Of a stretch of 64,000 nt of DNA, positions 47,903 through 57,329 are shown piece by piece. Below the pieces are notes generated by a model. The model searched no databases, was not told the DNA's origin, and saw only the letters and a list, made by a program, of their open reading frames with translations. Location of the stretch: contig NZ_AFHI01000002.1 of NCBI RefSeq assembly GCF_000217935.1, positions 62,001 to 126,000 on the forward strand, given 5' to 3'. A program made the translations under genes and the position numbers. Position 1 is the stretch's first letter; the number at the start of each line of letters is the position of its first letter. The DNA is from Rheinheimera sp. A13L. Its GTDB lineage: Bacteria; Pseudomonadota; Gammaproteobacteria; Enterobacterales; Alteromonadaceae.

Positions 47903-48631
47903 GTGAGCGGCTTTCGGTGTAAAGAATTTTTTGTTGGCCACGACCGCTGTGCGATGAAAGTCAGCACGGACGCCTTCCTGCTGGGCGCCTGGGCAACTTT
48001 ACCCAAGGCTGGCACAGCGCTGGATATAGGCGCTGGTAGTGGCATTTTGTCTCTGATGCTGGCGCAGCGAATGCAAAAATCAGGGCTGAACCCTGCGGTT
48101 TATGCGGTTGAGCTGGACCAGGATGCGGCCATACAGGCGCAGGATAATGTGGCGGCCAGTCGCTGGGCGGCACAAATCCAAGTCATTCAGGCCGATATTC
48201 TAACCTATGCGGCGAAGGATAACCAACCAGAGCATAGATTTGAGCTGATTATCAGCAATCCGCCTTATTTTCAGCAAAGTTTAGCTGCTGTTGATCCAAA
48301 GCGGCATCAGGCCCGCCATACCGATAGCTTATCTTTTAAGGACTTAGCAGTGGTTGCTAAAAAGCTCGCTACTACGAATGCTCATTTTTGTTTGGTTTTG
48401 CCTGCGGATATTGATTTCATCTCCGTGGCAGAACAGGCTGGCTGGACTTTACAGCGGCGTTGTCTGGTCAAAACCGCTGCGCATAAAGCAGCTAAATTGC
48501 AGTTACTGGATTTTAGTGCCGGTGCCGAAACTGGCCAGAGTGAACACACAGAACTCTTGATACAGCAAAGCCCGGGCCATTACAGTGATGAGTATCGCAC
48601 ACTGCTGGCCGATTTTTATTTAAGGTTTTAA
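47903..48631 (+). CDS. trmN: tRNA1(Val) (adenine-37-N6)-methyltransferase
   Basis: A 242-residue SAM-dependent enzyme of the YfiC/TrmN6 family. It starts FRCKEFFVGHDRCAMKVSTDAFLLGAW, the family hallmark. ALDIGAGSGILSLMLAQ near 39-55 binds SAM and ISNPPYFQQS near 118 is the N6-adenine catalytic motif. The GTG at 47903 has AGGA upstream. srmB lies next door and divergent, as in E. coli, where yfiC adjoins srmB. The next gene follows three bases later. Confidence 0.93.
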   Translation: MSGFRCKEFFVGHDRCAMKVSTDAFLLGAWATLPKAGTALDIGAGSGILSLMLAQRMQKSGLNPAVYAVELDQDAAIQAQDNVAASRWAAQIQVIQADILTYAAKDNQPEHRFELIISNPPYFQQSLAAVDPKRHQARHTDSLSFKDLAVVAKKLATTNAHFCLVLPADIDFISVAEQAGWTLQRRCLVKTAAHKAAKLQLLDFSAGAETGQSEHTELLIQQSPGHYSDEYRTLLADFYLRF

Positions 48632-48634
48632 GTT

Positions 48635-49822
48635 ATGACTGCTTCCTGCCCCTTTAGCCCAAAAGAGTTACGCCAGTTGGTGTTGCAGCACCAGGGCTTG
48701 CTAAAACCAGCGTCCGGTAAAGAGGCTTTGGCAGAAGTACTGAAGCAGCTTAGTTATGTGCAGCTGGATTCGATTTATGTAGTGGAACGGGCGCATCATC
48801 ATGTGCTTTATAACAGAGTAAAAAACTATCAGCCTAAACTTTTAGAGCAAGCGCTGGAGCAAAAACAAAGTTTTGAATACTGGTCACATGCGGCTGCATT
48901 TTTACCAGCCGAAGATTATCGCTTCAGTTTGCAGCGAAAGCTCTTACTACAAAACGGCAACAACCACTGGTTTAACCCGGAACAGCAACTGATGAACGAA
49001 GTGCTGGACCGTATTGAAGCCGAAGGGCCACTCAAAGCCAGTGATTTTGCCAGTAAAAATGGAAATGCGGGGAAAAAAAACGGTGCCTGGTGGGACTGGC
49101 AGCCAGCCAAGCAAGCACTGGAACAGCTGTTTATGCAAGGCAAGCTAATGGTGGCGCGGCGGGATAAGTTCCAGAAAGTCTATGATCTGGCCGAACGGGT
49201 CTGGCCTGATCACCATGAACATATACCTCCAAGTGAAGCTGAGTTTGCTGATTACTTAATAGAGCGCTGCCTGCAAAGCCAGGCTGTGGCTACGGTGCAG
49301 CAAATAGGTTATCTGCGTAAGAATATGCAGTTGGCACTCAAGCAGCAGCTGAACCAACAACTGGCACAGGGCAGGCTGCAGACTTTTCTGCTGGATGGAA
49401 AGACGTATTACCACAGGCCCCAGTTAGCACTTACTAACAATCTTCCCTCAAAACTGCCCAATAAAGTCTGGCTGTTGTCGCCTTTTGATAACTTAGTGAT
49501 CCAACGCGACAGGTTAAAGCAGCTATTTAATTTTGATTACCAGATTGAAGTTTATGTGCCCGCAGCCAAACGCCAGATAGGGTATTACAGCTTACCTATG
49601 TTGTATAAAGACCTGTTTATTGGCCAGGTCGATGTCAAAGCAGACAGAGCCAGCAAAACCTTATTGTTGCAGCATTTAGTGCTGGATGAGCAGGTGAAAT
49701 TGACGGATGCATTAAAAGCGGCGCTGACCAAAGCTGTGCTGGACTATGCCGCTTTTAATGGCTGCGAAAGCTGGCAACTGGTGAAAACCAGCGCCAGAAC
49801 CCGCGACTGGTTTGTCGGTTAA
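48635..49822 (+). CDS. YcaQ/AlkX-type winged-helix DNA glycosylase
   Basis: A 395-residue HTH_42 family protein. QLDSIYVVERAHHHVLYNRV near 39-58 carries the QxD catalytic motif of the AlkX/YcaQ interstrand-crosslink glycosylases. FEYWSHAAAFLP near 80 and LLSPFDNLVIQRDRLKQLFNFDY near 280 are conserved family segments. Winged-helix DNA-binding units cover the N-terminal half. It would unhook crosslinked or alkylated bases. The start follows the trmN stop by three bases, so it is in an operon with it. Confidence 0.85.
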   Translation: MTASCPFSPKELRQLVLQHQGLLKPASGKEALAEVLKQLSYVQLDSIYVVERAHHHVLYNRVKNYQPKLLEQALEQKQSFEYWSHAAAFLPAEDYRFSLQRKLLLQNGNNHWFNPEQQLMNEVLDRIEAEGPLKASDFASKNGNAGKKNGAWWDWQPAKQALEQLFMQGKLMVARRDKFQKVYDLAERVWPDHHEHIPPSEAEFADYLIERCLQSQAVATVQQIGYLRKNMQLALKQQLNQQLAQGRLQTFLLDGKTYYHRPQLALTNNLPSKLPNKVWLLSPFDNLVIQRDRLKQLFNFDYQIEVYVPAAKRQIGYYSLPMLYKDLFIGQVDVKADRASKTLLLQHLVLDEQVKLTDALKAALTKAVLDYAAFNGCESWQLVKTSARTRDWFVG

Positions 49823-49828
49823 AGCCGA

Positions 49829-51523
49829 TTAGAGCTTTGTTCTGTAGATATACCTGGCTAACGGGTGGTGTTGTTTTTGTAAGTCTTGTACAAAAAGCTG
49901 GGCAACCTTTGAAGCCCCTTGCACTGACAAATGGGTATTGTCAGTTTTGCCTTGAGGGAACTTCTGATACAAGCCAGCCGGTACCTGAATAAAATACGGC
50001 TGACTGCCAGCAGCGCCTAACTCTTGCCAGAAATCACAGCTTTGCTGCTGTAAATCAAATAAGTCGATTTGAGCCAATTCGGCCTGCTGTTTAGCCTGGG
50101 CTGCATAAGCTGCTAAATCCCGCTCCAAAGTTTTGCCTTTAAAATTCCGCCTGCAGATAGAGCTAGCCAGCATTGGAATTGCGGCTTTGGCTTTGACCTC
50201 GCGGATAAACTGCTGCAGCAACTCGGGGTAACGCGTATTCACTTCGGCATACCGCTTAGGGTCGTCTTGTTTTTGATCGTTATGACCAAATTGGATCAGC
50301 ACATAATCACCAGCTTGTAATTCATCGAGCAGCATTTGCCAGCGGCCTTCATTTAAAAAACGAAGAGTACTGCGGCCATTGGCTGCTAAGTTAATCACTT
50401 GCAGTTGCGGCAGCAGAAATTCAGGCAATAACTGACCCCAGCCGCGCTCCGGATACGCCAGATTGGTTTTGTCCGACATAGTTGAATCACCGACCAGATA
50501 GAGTTTGGCAGGCATAGGCTGGGCTTTAGATTTTAACCAACTGCGTATTGTTTTTAACAGCTGTTCAGGTTGCCACTGGCCCTGATAAACCCAATCTTCG
50601 GTGATCTGAGATACTGCTTTAGGCCAATTGTTTTGCAACCAGCCGTAAGTGGCGCCACTGGAGCCACTGAAATAACTGCGTTCACCCCATAAGTTGGCTC
50701 TGTCGCGGCTGGGTTCATCCGGATAGGTTTTACGGAATATCGGTTTATCTGCCATCAAAGGCGAATACTGATTATTCTGCAGATAAAACTGGGCGTCATA
50801 ATGACGACGGCCGAGTAAAAAGCCATGAATACCCGAGAGTTTCGAGTCTGTGACCACTAACTTCGCGTTTTGATCCAATTCACCATCGTGCCAAAGTGAC
50901 GCTTCTGTCGCCTGGCTATAAAACTGGCTCTGTTTAATCCATGCAGTGCCGCGTGGGCAAACATAATCGACATGGCCTTCAAAGTAGCAGTTGCTGTGGT
51001 AATACAATCCTTTTTTATTCCATAAACTTAAGCTGTCAGCACCACCTGCTATTACTCTGCATTGGTCGGTAATAATGCGGCTGGCCTGCTCAAAACCACG
51101 GATGGCAAACTGATGATCGTGATCGCCATACAGAGCGCCGTAACTGTTAAATACAGTTAAATCTAACAGCACTATATCGGATGCTTTGATATTAACCACG
51201 GCAGAGCCCCAGTCATCTGGTTGCTGCTTTAAATGGTTTTTACGAAGTTCCGGAAATTCTATAGTGGTGCTGGTTTTGCCGCTGCCCGCCAAAACCACTT
51301 TGTCGCGATTAAGGTAGAGCTTTTCTTTATAAATACCAGGGCCAATCTCAATCAAAGCCCATTCTTTGGTCGAAGGTAAGGAGTCCAGTGCCTGTTGAAT
51401 TGAGTTAAAAGGCGCTGAGCCATCTAAAGCCACCTGCAGGCGCAGTGGTTGCTCACTGGCGTGCAGGTTCAGGCAAAGCAGGTTGAGCGCCAGTGCACTC
51501 AGCCAGGCAGTAATAAACTTCAT
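49829..51523 (-). CDS. Secreted CE8 pectinesterase-like/rhamnogalacturonan acetylesterase fusion
   Basis: A 564-residue exported protein (signal MKFITAWLSALALNLLCLNLHA). Residues about 28-330 form a pectinesterase-type right-handed helix. GADSLSLWNKKGLYYHSNC and FEGHVDYVCPRGTAW hold the two catalytic Asp places, and FLLGRRHYD the Arg. GHVDYVCP differs from the common GxVDFIFG. Residues about 345-560 are an SGNH esterase of the rhamnogalacturonan acetylesterase type: LVGDSTMSD, AANGRST, FGHNDQKQ and DNTHLSVQG give Ser, Gly, Asn and the Asp-His pair. It should remove methyl and acetyl groups from pectic chains. It starts four bases after the GH105 gene. Confidence 0.85.
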   Translation of the reverse strand: MKFITAWLSALALNLLCLNLHASEQPLRLQVALDGSAPFNSIQQALDSLPSTKEWALIEIGPGIYKEKLYLNRDKVVLAGSGKTSTTIEFPELRKNHLKQQPDDWGSAVVNIKASDIVLLDLTVFNSYGALYGDHDHQFAIRGFEQASRIITDQCRVIAGGADSLSLWNKKGLYYHSNCYFEGHVDYVCPRGTAWIKQSQFYSQATEASLWHDGELDQNAKLVVTDSKLSGIHGFLLGRRHYDAQFYLQNNQYSPLMADKPIFRKTYPDEPSRDRANLWGERSYFSGSSGATYGWLQNNWPKAVSQITEDWVYQGQWQPEQLLKTIRSWLKSKAQPMPAKLYLVGDSTMSDKTNLAYPERGWGQLLPEFLLPQLQVINLAANGRSTLRFLNEGRWQMLLDELQAGDYVLIQFGHNDQKQDDPKRYAEVNTRYPELLQQFIREVKAKAAIPMLASSICRRNFKGKTLERDLAAYAAQAKQQAELAQIDLFDLQQQSCDFWQELGAAGSQPYFIQVPAGLYQKFPQGKTDNTHLSVQGASKVAQLFVQDLQKQHHPLARYIYRTKL

Positions 51524-51527
51524 CAGC

Positions 51528-53993
51528 TTAGTCTTTTAACAGCTGAGACATTTGCACACCCGCCATAATAAAAGGCCCTGTGCCTTTGCTGTCGTTGCGG
51601 TAGATAGGCTCACTCATATAGTAGTGATAGCTGCCATCCCGTCCCGCACCTAAACCTGCTACCTGCACCATAGTGGTCAGACTGATACTGCCATCCGGAT
51701 GCACCAGCACAAATTCATTTAAAAGGCCTTGCCAGGCTTTTTTACTAATATCCAGATACTGTTCTTTTGGTAAATAACCTTTATTGATGGCTTTGGCATA
51801 AAAGTAAACAAACATGCTGCTACCGCTCGATTCCAGATAATTACCACGCTCACCGGCTTTATCCATAATCTGATACCAAACGCCCGTTTCAGCATCCTGA
51901 TACCTGGCTAAATCCGCTGCCAGTTCAGTCACCATATTCAGCAGCGGCTGACGTAATTCGGTGTTATCTGCTGGTATATAATCCAACACATCCACCAGTG
52001 CCATAGCTAACCAGCCAATAGCACGGCCCCAAAAATAAGCTGAACGACCTGTTTCTTTATCAGCCCAATCCATTTGTTTGGATTCATCCCAGGCATGGAA
52101 ATACAGACCTGTTTTGTCGTCACGTAACTGCTCACGGGTGACGACAAACTCATGCACGGCTTGATCCAGGCTGGCACCTTGTTCAAACAGGCTGCTGTAA
52201 TAAGCTAAAAACGGCATGCCCATATAAACCCCATCTAACCACAACTGATGCGGATAAATATTTTTATGCCAGAAAGCGCCATTTGAGGTTTTAGGATGAT
52301 GCTTTAACTGCTCACGTAAGGCTTGAGCGGCCAATTGGTATTTTGGCTCTTTTGTTTGTTCAAATACCCGCAGCAGCAGGTTGCCGCTATTGATACTGTC
52401 GATATTAAATTTGCTGGCGTCGTAGCTGTGAATTGTGCCGTCTTTGGTGACAAAGGTATCCGCCATTTTGTTGATCACGGCTTGATAAGCCGGATCTGAG
52501 GCGTATTTGTTTAAATCATCAAAAGCCTGGATCAATAAACCTGTGGTGTATTCAAAGCTGACAGGGCGATCCCGTTCCGTGTCCCAACCGCCCCAATAAT
52601 ACTGGCCTGCCTGACGATTGAGCTCAGAGTTGGCCAGTTGCTGGCTCCAGTATAAAGCCCGTTCGCTGGTCAGAGGCTGATTGGTTTGTGTGGTGGTGAA
52701 TGCTGTTTTTAAGCTCAAACGTGGGGTTAAAGTTAAACGCTCCACTTCCTGCTGCAAATACTCAATAAACTGTTGTTCGTTAGTAATGCCATTGAGTTCA
52801 TGTTGCCAGGCACCTAAGAGGTAATACTCCAGATGCTGACCTGATACACTCATCACAGCCACATGGTTATGTTCGTCTGTGGTTAACTCTTTGAGCTTGC
52901 CACGTTTAAATAAAATCGCCATGCCCAGATTGGCGCCATCCAGACTTTGTTTGCCATAAGTTGCCAGGTAAGTGTAAGTATGGCCGCTGCTTTCGAGCGT
53001 ACCGGTAAGCAGTTTAGTGTCAGGTAGTTTCACTATACCCAGCGCCAAATTATCCAGAGGCTGGCTTAAAGTCAGACGGTTTTGCAGCAAACGGCTGCCT
53101 GCTGTCATGGATAAATGTGCTCTGATATCCAAAGTTTTACCAGCGATTTGCCAGTTTCTATAGTCTATGGTCAAAGCTGAATACAGAGCGCCATTTTCGA
53201 TAATATTAACGCTGTGGCCGTCCAGCTTGGACACTCGTTCTACTTTGCTGCCATCCCAGTAGCCAAAACCACCAGCACCCACAGCTTTGCCAACTTTGAG
53301 CACATCCATGCCCCAATCTGCCGCTTCATGGTAAGACTGGTAGCCGTCTAAACCCACTTGATGCAGTACTGGCTGACCGGTTTTATTGCCAAAAATATCA
53401 AAGCCGTTACGCCAGTCGAGATAAACACGGTAAGCCACTTTATCGGATTCAATACCAGGGCCTTCATAACGAATAAATTCGCTGTGATCCGTGTACTGTG
53501 GCGGTGGAGTCAGATGACTTACATTTTCAAAACTGCCACCGACATATTTTTTGTCTTGCCACTGACCGCCGGTTTTTTGCGAAATTTCGGCTTGGGTTTG
53601 CTTCGCAAATTCTGCACCTGTGCCTGAGGTGACTTGTAGTTCTAAAGTCTCACCAGCACTCAGAGTAGGGCTGATGAGTAGGGTATCTTTTTGGCCATCC
53701 GCATTGCGGTCAATCCACTGTGTAGGCAATTGCCCCTTTGCACTGGCAGCAATAAAAGCTGAATTCTGAACTGCGCTTTCTGCCAGACCTAAATCCGCAG
53801 CAGACACATAGATGGCTTCTTGCGCTCTGGCGAAATCAGAAGGGTTATGAATACTTAAGGTGGCGATAGCTGTTTCTTCTGGCGGAACAACTGTAACCTG
53901 TTGTTCCGGTGCTGGTGCTGGTTTACCGCAGGCTGCTAAAAAACTTAAGGTGAGGCAGGAGATCAGTAATGGTCGCTTTAAAACATAGCTCAC
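51528..53993 (-). CDS. Lipoprotein joining DUF4861 to a GH105 unsaturated rhamnogalacturonyl hydrolase
   Basis: An 821-residue lipoprotein with a lipobox (LSFLAACGKP). The N-terminal 440 residues match the DUF4861 family found in pectin loci (YRVYLDWRNGFDIFGNKTG; SYHEAADWGMDVLKVG). The C-terminal 370 residues are a GH88/GH105 alpha/alpha barrel with WGRAIGWLAMALVDVL, LWLDGVYMGMPFLAYY holding the likely catalytic Asp, and ESSGSSMFVYFYAKAI. GH105 removes unsaturated galacturonate from rhamnogalacturonan lyase products. The start is a GTG at 53993. It lies in an operon with the CE8 fusion. Confidence 0.85.
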   Translation of the reverse strand: MSYVLKRPLLISCLTLSFLAACGKPAPAPEQQVTVVPPEETAIATLSIHNPSDFARAQEAIYVSAADLGLAESAVQNSAFIAASAKGQLPTQWIDRNADGQKDTLLISPTLSAGETLELQVTSGTGAEFAKQTQAEISQKTGGQWQDKKYVGGSFENVSHLTPPPQYTDHSEFIRYEGPGIESDKVAYRVYLDWRNGFDIFGNKTGQPVLHQVGLDGYQSYHEAADWGMDVLKVGKAVGAGGFGYWDGSKVERVSKLDGHSVNIIENGALYSALTIDYRNWQIAGKTLDIRAHLSMTAGSRLLQNRLTLSQPLDNLALGIVKLPDTKLLTGTLESSGHTYTYLATYGKQSLDGANLGMAILFKRGKLKELTTDEHNHVAVMSVSGQHLEYYLLGAWQHELNGITNEQQFIEYLQQEVERLTLTPRLSLKTAFTTTQTNQPLTSERALYWSQQLANSELNRQAGQYYWGGWDTERDRPVSFEYTTGLLIQAFDDLNKYASDPAYQAVINKMADTFVTKDGTIHSYDASKFNIDSINSGNLLLRVFEQTKEPKYQLAAQALREQLKHHPKTSNGAFWHKNIYPHQLWLDGVYMGMPFLAYYSSLFEQGASLDQAVHEFVVTREQLRDDKTGLYFHAWDESKQMDWADKETGRSAYFWGRAIGWLAMALVDVLDYIPADNTELRQPLLNMVTELAADLARYQDAETGVWYQIMDKAGERGNYLESSGSSMFVYFYAKAINKGYLPKEQYLDISKKAWQGLLNEFVLVHPDGSISLTTMVQVAGLGAGRDGSYHYYMSEPIYRNDSKGTGPFIMAGVQMSQLLKD

Positions 53994-54011
53994 GGCTAAT
54001 ACCTATTGTGA

Positions 54012-54058
54012 AAGTAAAAACAAAATCGTGACTTGCAGCAGAACAGCACAAGTCACGC
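54012..54058 (-). terminator. Partial terminator between the TonB receptor and GH105 genes
   Basis: On the minus strand GTGACTTG, a 13-base loop and CAAGTCAC are followed by GATTTTGTTTTTA. A second hairpin (GCCAAAG/CTTGGC) precedes it at about 54058-54078. It would lower enzyme transcripts relative to the receptor, with readthrough feeding the downstream genes. Confidence 0.65.
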
Positions 54059-54105
54059 CAAAGCCGCCTTCCTTGGCTAAGCCATTTATATTTATCTAAA
54101 AAAGA

Positions 54106-56883
54106 TTAGAACTTGTATTGAGCACCTAAGTAGTACTGGCGGCCTGTTTCATGGTAATAAGTCAGACGGTCACCCGCTGAGTCTACCCATTGATCATCCA
54201 CTTCGTCAGTCAGGTTTAATGCTTCAAAACTGATTTTCCAATTGTCGTTGATGGCATAAGAGATAGAGGCGTCTACGTTTGTTGTAGCATTGGTGCCTTC
54301 CATATCGTTACCGTCACGACCTATGGCTGTGGTCAGGTATTTTCCTCGTTTAGCCATAGAAACACGGGCATTTAACGCCTCATGCTCGTAGTAAATAGTG
54401 GCGGCAGAGGTGTTTTTTGACAAACCATTTAAGTCACGGGTAGCCTGCACTACACCAGCAGCGTTGACATAGTCCATCTGTGCATCAACATAAGTGTAGT
54501 TTCCGATAAAACCAAATCTGTTCCAGAATTCAGGTAAGAAGGTAAAAGGCAACTGATAGCTGACTTCCATACCTTTTAAATCACCACCAGGGCCATTCAG
54601 TGGAGTAGTCACCTGCCAGTCCACGTTTTCATTACAATCTGCATTGTAACCAGGACCAGCTGTACAGGCGTCGATAGCAGCCTGGATAGGTAAACCTGTT
54701 TCAGTAAAAGCTTTAGTTTCACGTAAAGTCTGGACATGGCTGTCAATATCTTTAAAGAAAAATGCCAGACCTAACATCGACTCGTCAGAGAAGTAGAATT
54801 CAAAACCTAAATCGTAAGTACGAGCTTTGGTTGGCTCCAACTGAGGATTACCGCCGCCTACAGAGCGGCTGCCACCTGATACAGAAACTGATACGTCAGG
54901 ACGAATAGCACCTAAACCAGCGCGAGCCATGACTTCAGCTGCACCAAAACGTACTATTACATCTTCCCAGGGCTCTAAAGCCAGGTTAAGTGACGGCAAT
55001 ATTTCGTTGTAATCATGTTCGGCAGTGATCTGAGTCGGGCTGGCGGCAATAGTAGCCCAGGCTGTAGACGTCTGGTCTGATTTGACATGACGTACACCGA
55101 CGTTACCACGCAGAGGCATATCGTTGATGTCTGTATCAAAACCCAATTGCAGGTAAGCGCCTAAGCTTTTTTCATTGGCAGAATAGTTATCAGGGCGGCG
55201 GAAGTCTGCACTAACGGCAAACACCCCTGTGTTGCTGTAGATATCGTACTGAGCATCTATGGCAGCAAAATCAGGCACTAACCAAACAGGCTGGCTGCCT
55301 AAACCTGAATCATATTGCATCAGCAAATCCGGCGTATAAACAATACCTGCGCCGTTTTCAGCCTGACGACGGGCTTCATAGGTTTCAAAGCTAAAATCTT
55401 TATAATGCAAGCCTGCTTTTAAAGTGACGTTATCACTCAAGAGATAAGTAAAATTCAGTTCTGCCGTATCAAAGGTATTTTCTGCGCCCAGTGGACGTAA
55501 ACGCACACTGTTGGAGGTCCAGCCATTCGGATCAAAGACACCAGCACCATAAGTCAGAGCTGGGTTTTCTCTGTTGGCACCGCGATAATCATAGGCAAAT
55601 TCAACGCCACGTTTTTCTGCTACTAAGGTGGTTTGTACCGGGTTATCAAACTCTGATGTGGCAGTGCCTATCATGGCATCCATACTCAGGTTATCTGTCA
55701 GGTGTTGTTTCAGCGTCAGGTTGTACTGTAAAAACTCAGTACCTAACTCATCAAAACGGTTTTCGGCACGGATAGTGGCATTTTCAAAACTGCCGTAGGT
55801 CATGGTATTGGTATTATCGATAAAATAATCGACAACATTCATCACACCTGTATTACCAGAGGCTGCAGTAGCTGTAGTTGGCCTATTTGCCCCAGCGTTT
55901 AAAATACCCTGTAAAAATACTTCATTACGGGTCGCATCTGTTTTGGCATACAAAATATCTAAATCAATTTTTGTATCGTCATTAGGTCTGAATTGAAAAG
56001 ATGAACTTAAACCTAAACGGTCCAGATTATGAGTGTAGGAATCGTAGCGGGGTAAACGTGGTCTAGCTGCGGCGTTAATTTCTTCCAGTTCAGGAGCTGT
56101 AGCATTGCCCTGATAAAAACCAAAGTCATTGACGCTGTTCCAGCGCACTGTGCTTGCGCCCTGATCTTTAATTTGGCGTTCTGAATAAGAGGCGGAAAAT
56201 AAAGCGCCTACCTTACCGTCTGCAAAAATATTACTGACTAAAAATGAGGTTTTAGGATCCGATTTTTCAGACAAGTCGTTGTAACCCATCTGGCCTGATG
56301 CCGCAAAAGTAAAACCGTCGTAGTCAAAAGGCTGGGCAGCTCTTAAGTCCACAGTTGCCCCTAATGAACCCTCTTCAACATCAGCTGATGCTGTTTTACG
56401 CACTGTCAAAGAGCTGAATAAATCGGAAGAAAAGGTATTGAAGTCAAAACCACGGCCACGGTTGGCACCACCAATCTGGTCTGTACCACCACTGGTAGAT
56501 ACTGCTTCCATACCGTTAATGCGAACACGGGTAAATTCAGGGCCCAGGCCCCGTACTGAAATCTGGCGGCCTTCACCTGCGGCGCGCGAGATAGCAATAC
56601 CTGGAATACGCTGTAAAGATTCTGCCAGATTTAAATCCGGGAAGTCGGCAATATCTTCAGCCAGAATAGCGTCGATGGCGCCATCCGACTGGCGTTTTTG
56701 ATTTAAAGCGTTGGATAACGAATCGCGGAAACTGCCTTTCACTTCGATCACTTCAATTCTTTGTTCTGCTTGTGCAGTTTCAGCTGTTTCTTGCGCCGAT
56801 ACAGAAAATAGTGAAGTACAACCTGCAATAGCCAAAGCTAAAGCAACTTTATTCGGGTGAAATGGCGTGTTGGTTTTGGCCAT
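54106..56883 (-). CDS. TonB-dependent receptor, likely for pectic oligosaccharides
   Basis: A 925-residue outer-membrane receptor of the proteobacterial TIGR01782 type. The signal peptide is about 1-30 (LALAIAGCTSLFSVSAQ). A TonB-box-like IEVIEVKGSF is near 43-52. The plug covers about 55-200 with DFPDLNLAESLQRIPGIAI and GRGFDFNTFSSDLF. A 22-strand barrel follows and ends with the aromatic QYYLGAQYKF. Substrate is inferred from the neighbouring pectin enzymes. GAGGTAGAGATC precedes the ATG. Two LacI-type operator-like sites lie about 100 and 130 bases upstream. Confidence 0.92.
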   Translation of the reverse strand: MAKTNTPFHPNKVALALAIAGCTSLFSVSAQETAETAQAEQRIEVIEVKGSFRDSLSNALNQKRQSDGAIDAILAEDIADFPDLNLAESLQRIPGIAISRAAGEGRQISVRGLGPEFTRVRINGMEAVSTSGGTDQIGGANRGRGFDFNTFSSDLFSSLTVRKTASADVEEGSLGATVDLRAAQPFDYDGFTFAASGQMGYNDLSEKSDPKTSFLVSNIFADGKVGALFSASYSERQIKDQGASTVRWNSVNDFGFYQGNATAPELEEINAAARPRLPRYDSYTHNLDRLGLSSSFQFRPNDDTKIDLDILYAKTDATRNEVFLQGILNAGANRPTTATAASGNTGVMNVVDYFIDNTNTMTYGSFENATIRAENRFDELGTEFLQYNLTLKQHLTDNLSMDAMIGTATSEFDNPVQTTLVAEKRGVEFAYDYRGANRENPALTYGAGVFDPNGWTSNSVRLRPLGAENTFDTAELNFTYLLSDNVTLKAGLHYKDFSFETYEARRQAENGAGIVYTPDLLMQYDSGLGSQPVWLVPDFAAIDAQYDIYSNTGVFAVSADFRRPDNYSANEKSLGAYLQLGFDTDINDMPLRGNVGVRHVKSDQTSTAWATIAASPTQITAEHDYNEILPSLNLALEPWEDVIVRFGAAEVMARAGLGAIRPDVSVSVSGGSRSVGGGNPQLEPTKARTYDLGFEFYFSDESMLGLAFFFKDIDSHVQTLRETKAFTETGLPIQAAIDACTAGPGYNADCNENVDWQVTTPLNGPGGDLKGMEVSYQLPFTFLPEFWNRFGFIGNYTYVDAQMDYVNAAGVVQATRDLNGLSKNTSAATIYYEHEALNARVSMAKRGKYLTTAIGRDGNDMEGTNATTNVDASISYAINDNWKISFEALNLTDEVDDQWVDSAGDRLTYYHETGRQYYLGAQYKF

Positions 56884-56979
56884 GATCTCTACCTCGTCCT
56901 GTCTGGTTCAAAGCGTTCAGCCAGTACATGCCAGCTGTATTTTTAATAATGGAAGACGCTTTGTGCGACTCCCTGTTGA

Positions 56980-57002
56980 TTTTGTCTACCGGTGGCAAAA
57001 AA
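56980..57002. promoter_or_regulatory. LacI-type operator-like site 1
   Basis: TTTTGTCTACCGGTGGCAAAA. Its right half, CCGGTGGCAAAA, is nearly the same as that of site 2, while the left half is degenerate. Central CG and flanking TTTTG/CAAAA fit a LacI-family operator. Its start is 32 bp from that of site 2, three helical turns. Confidence 0.5.
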
Positions 57003-57011
57003 CGCTTGCAA

Positions 57012-57035
57012 TTTTGTGCCACCGATGGCAAAAAG
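57012..57035. promoter_or_regulatory. LacI-type operator-like site 2
   Basis: TGCCACCGATGGCA is a near-perfect palindrome (six of seven pairs) with central CG, inside TTTTG and AAAAAG flanks. The LacI-type gene at 62840 is the obvious candidate to bind it. Confidence 0.55.
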
Positions 57036-57329
57036 CTAACACCAAGCTTAGATTACTGTCAAACGTCGCACAAAAAAAAATCAGTTATGTCCTTAGGTTT
57101 TATTTGGTGATGATAGTTAACTTGTTGTTTTATATCGGTAATGTTGCATAGTTTGGCGTCAGATAAAATAGGTTTTGTTCCAGATGTGAAATTAATTCTG
57201 ATTGGGCTGAACTTCACGGGCATTTTGAGCATTAAATGTGCAATGGTTTAGCCAAGGGTTTAGCGAATGCTTAGGCAATAACTATGCAGTAAAAAATGCA
57301 GTGCTTCAGACAAAAAAAGGAGTCAAAGA

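Larger units (their letters stand above)
56884..57329. promoter_or_regulatory. Divergent control region between the TonB receptor and kduD
   Basis: A 446-bp AT-rich stretch without a supportable gene. It holds the two operator-like sites listed separately and must contain promoters in both directions. AGGAG lies eight bases before the kduD ATG. Several short GGTTTT and TGAAA pieces (57096 and about 57170) may be regulator half-sites, but no full palindrome could be assigned. Confidence 0.6.
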
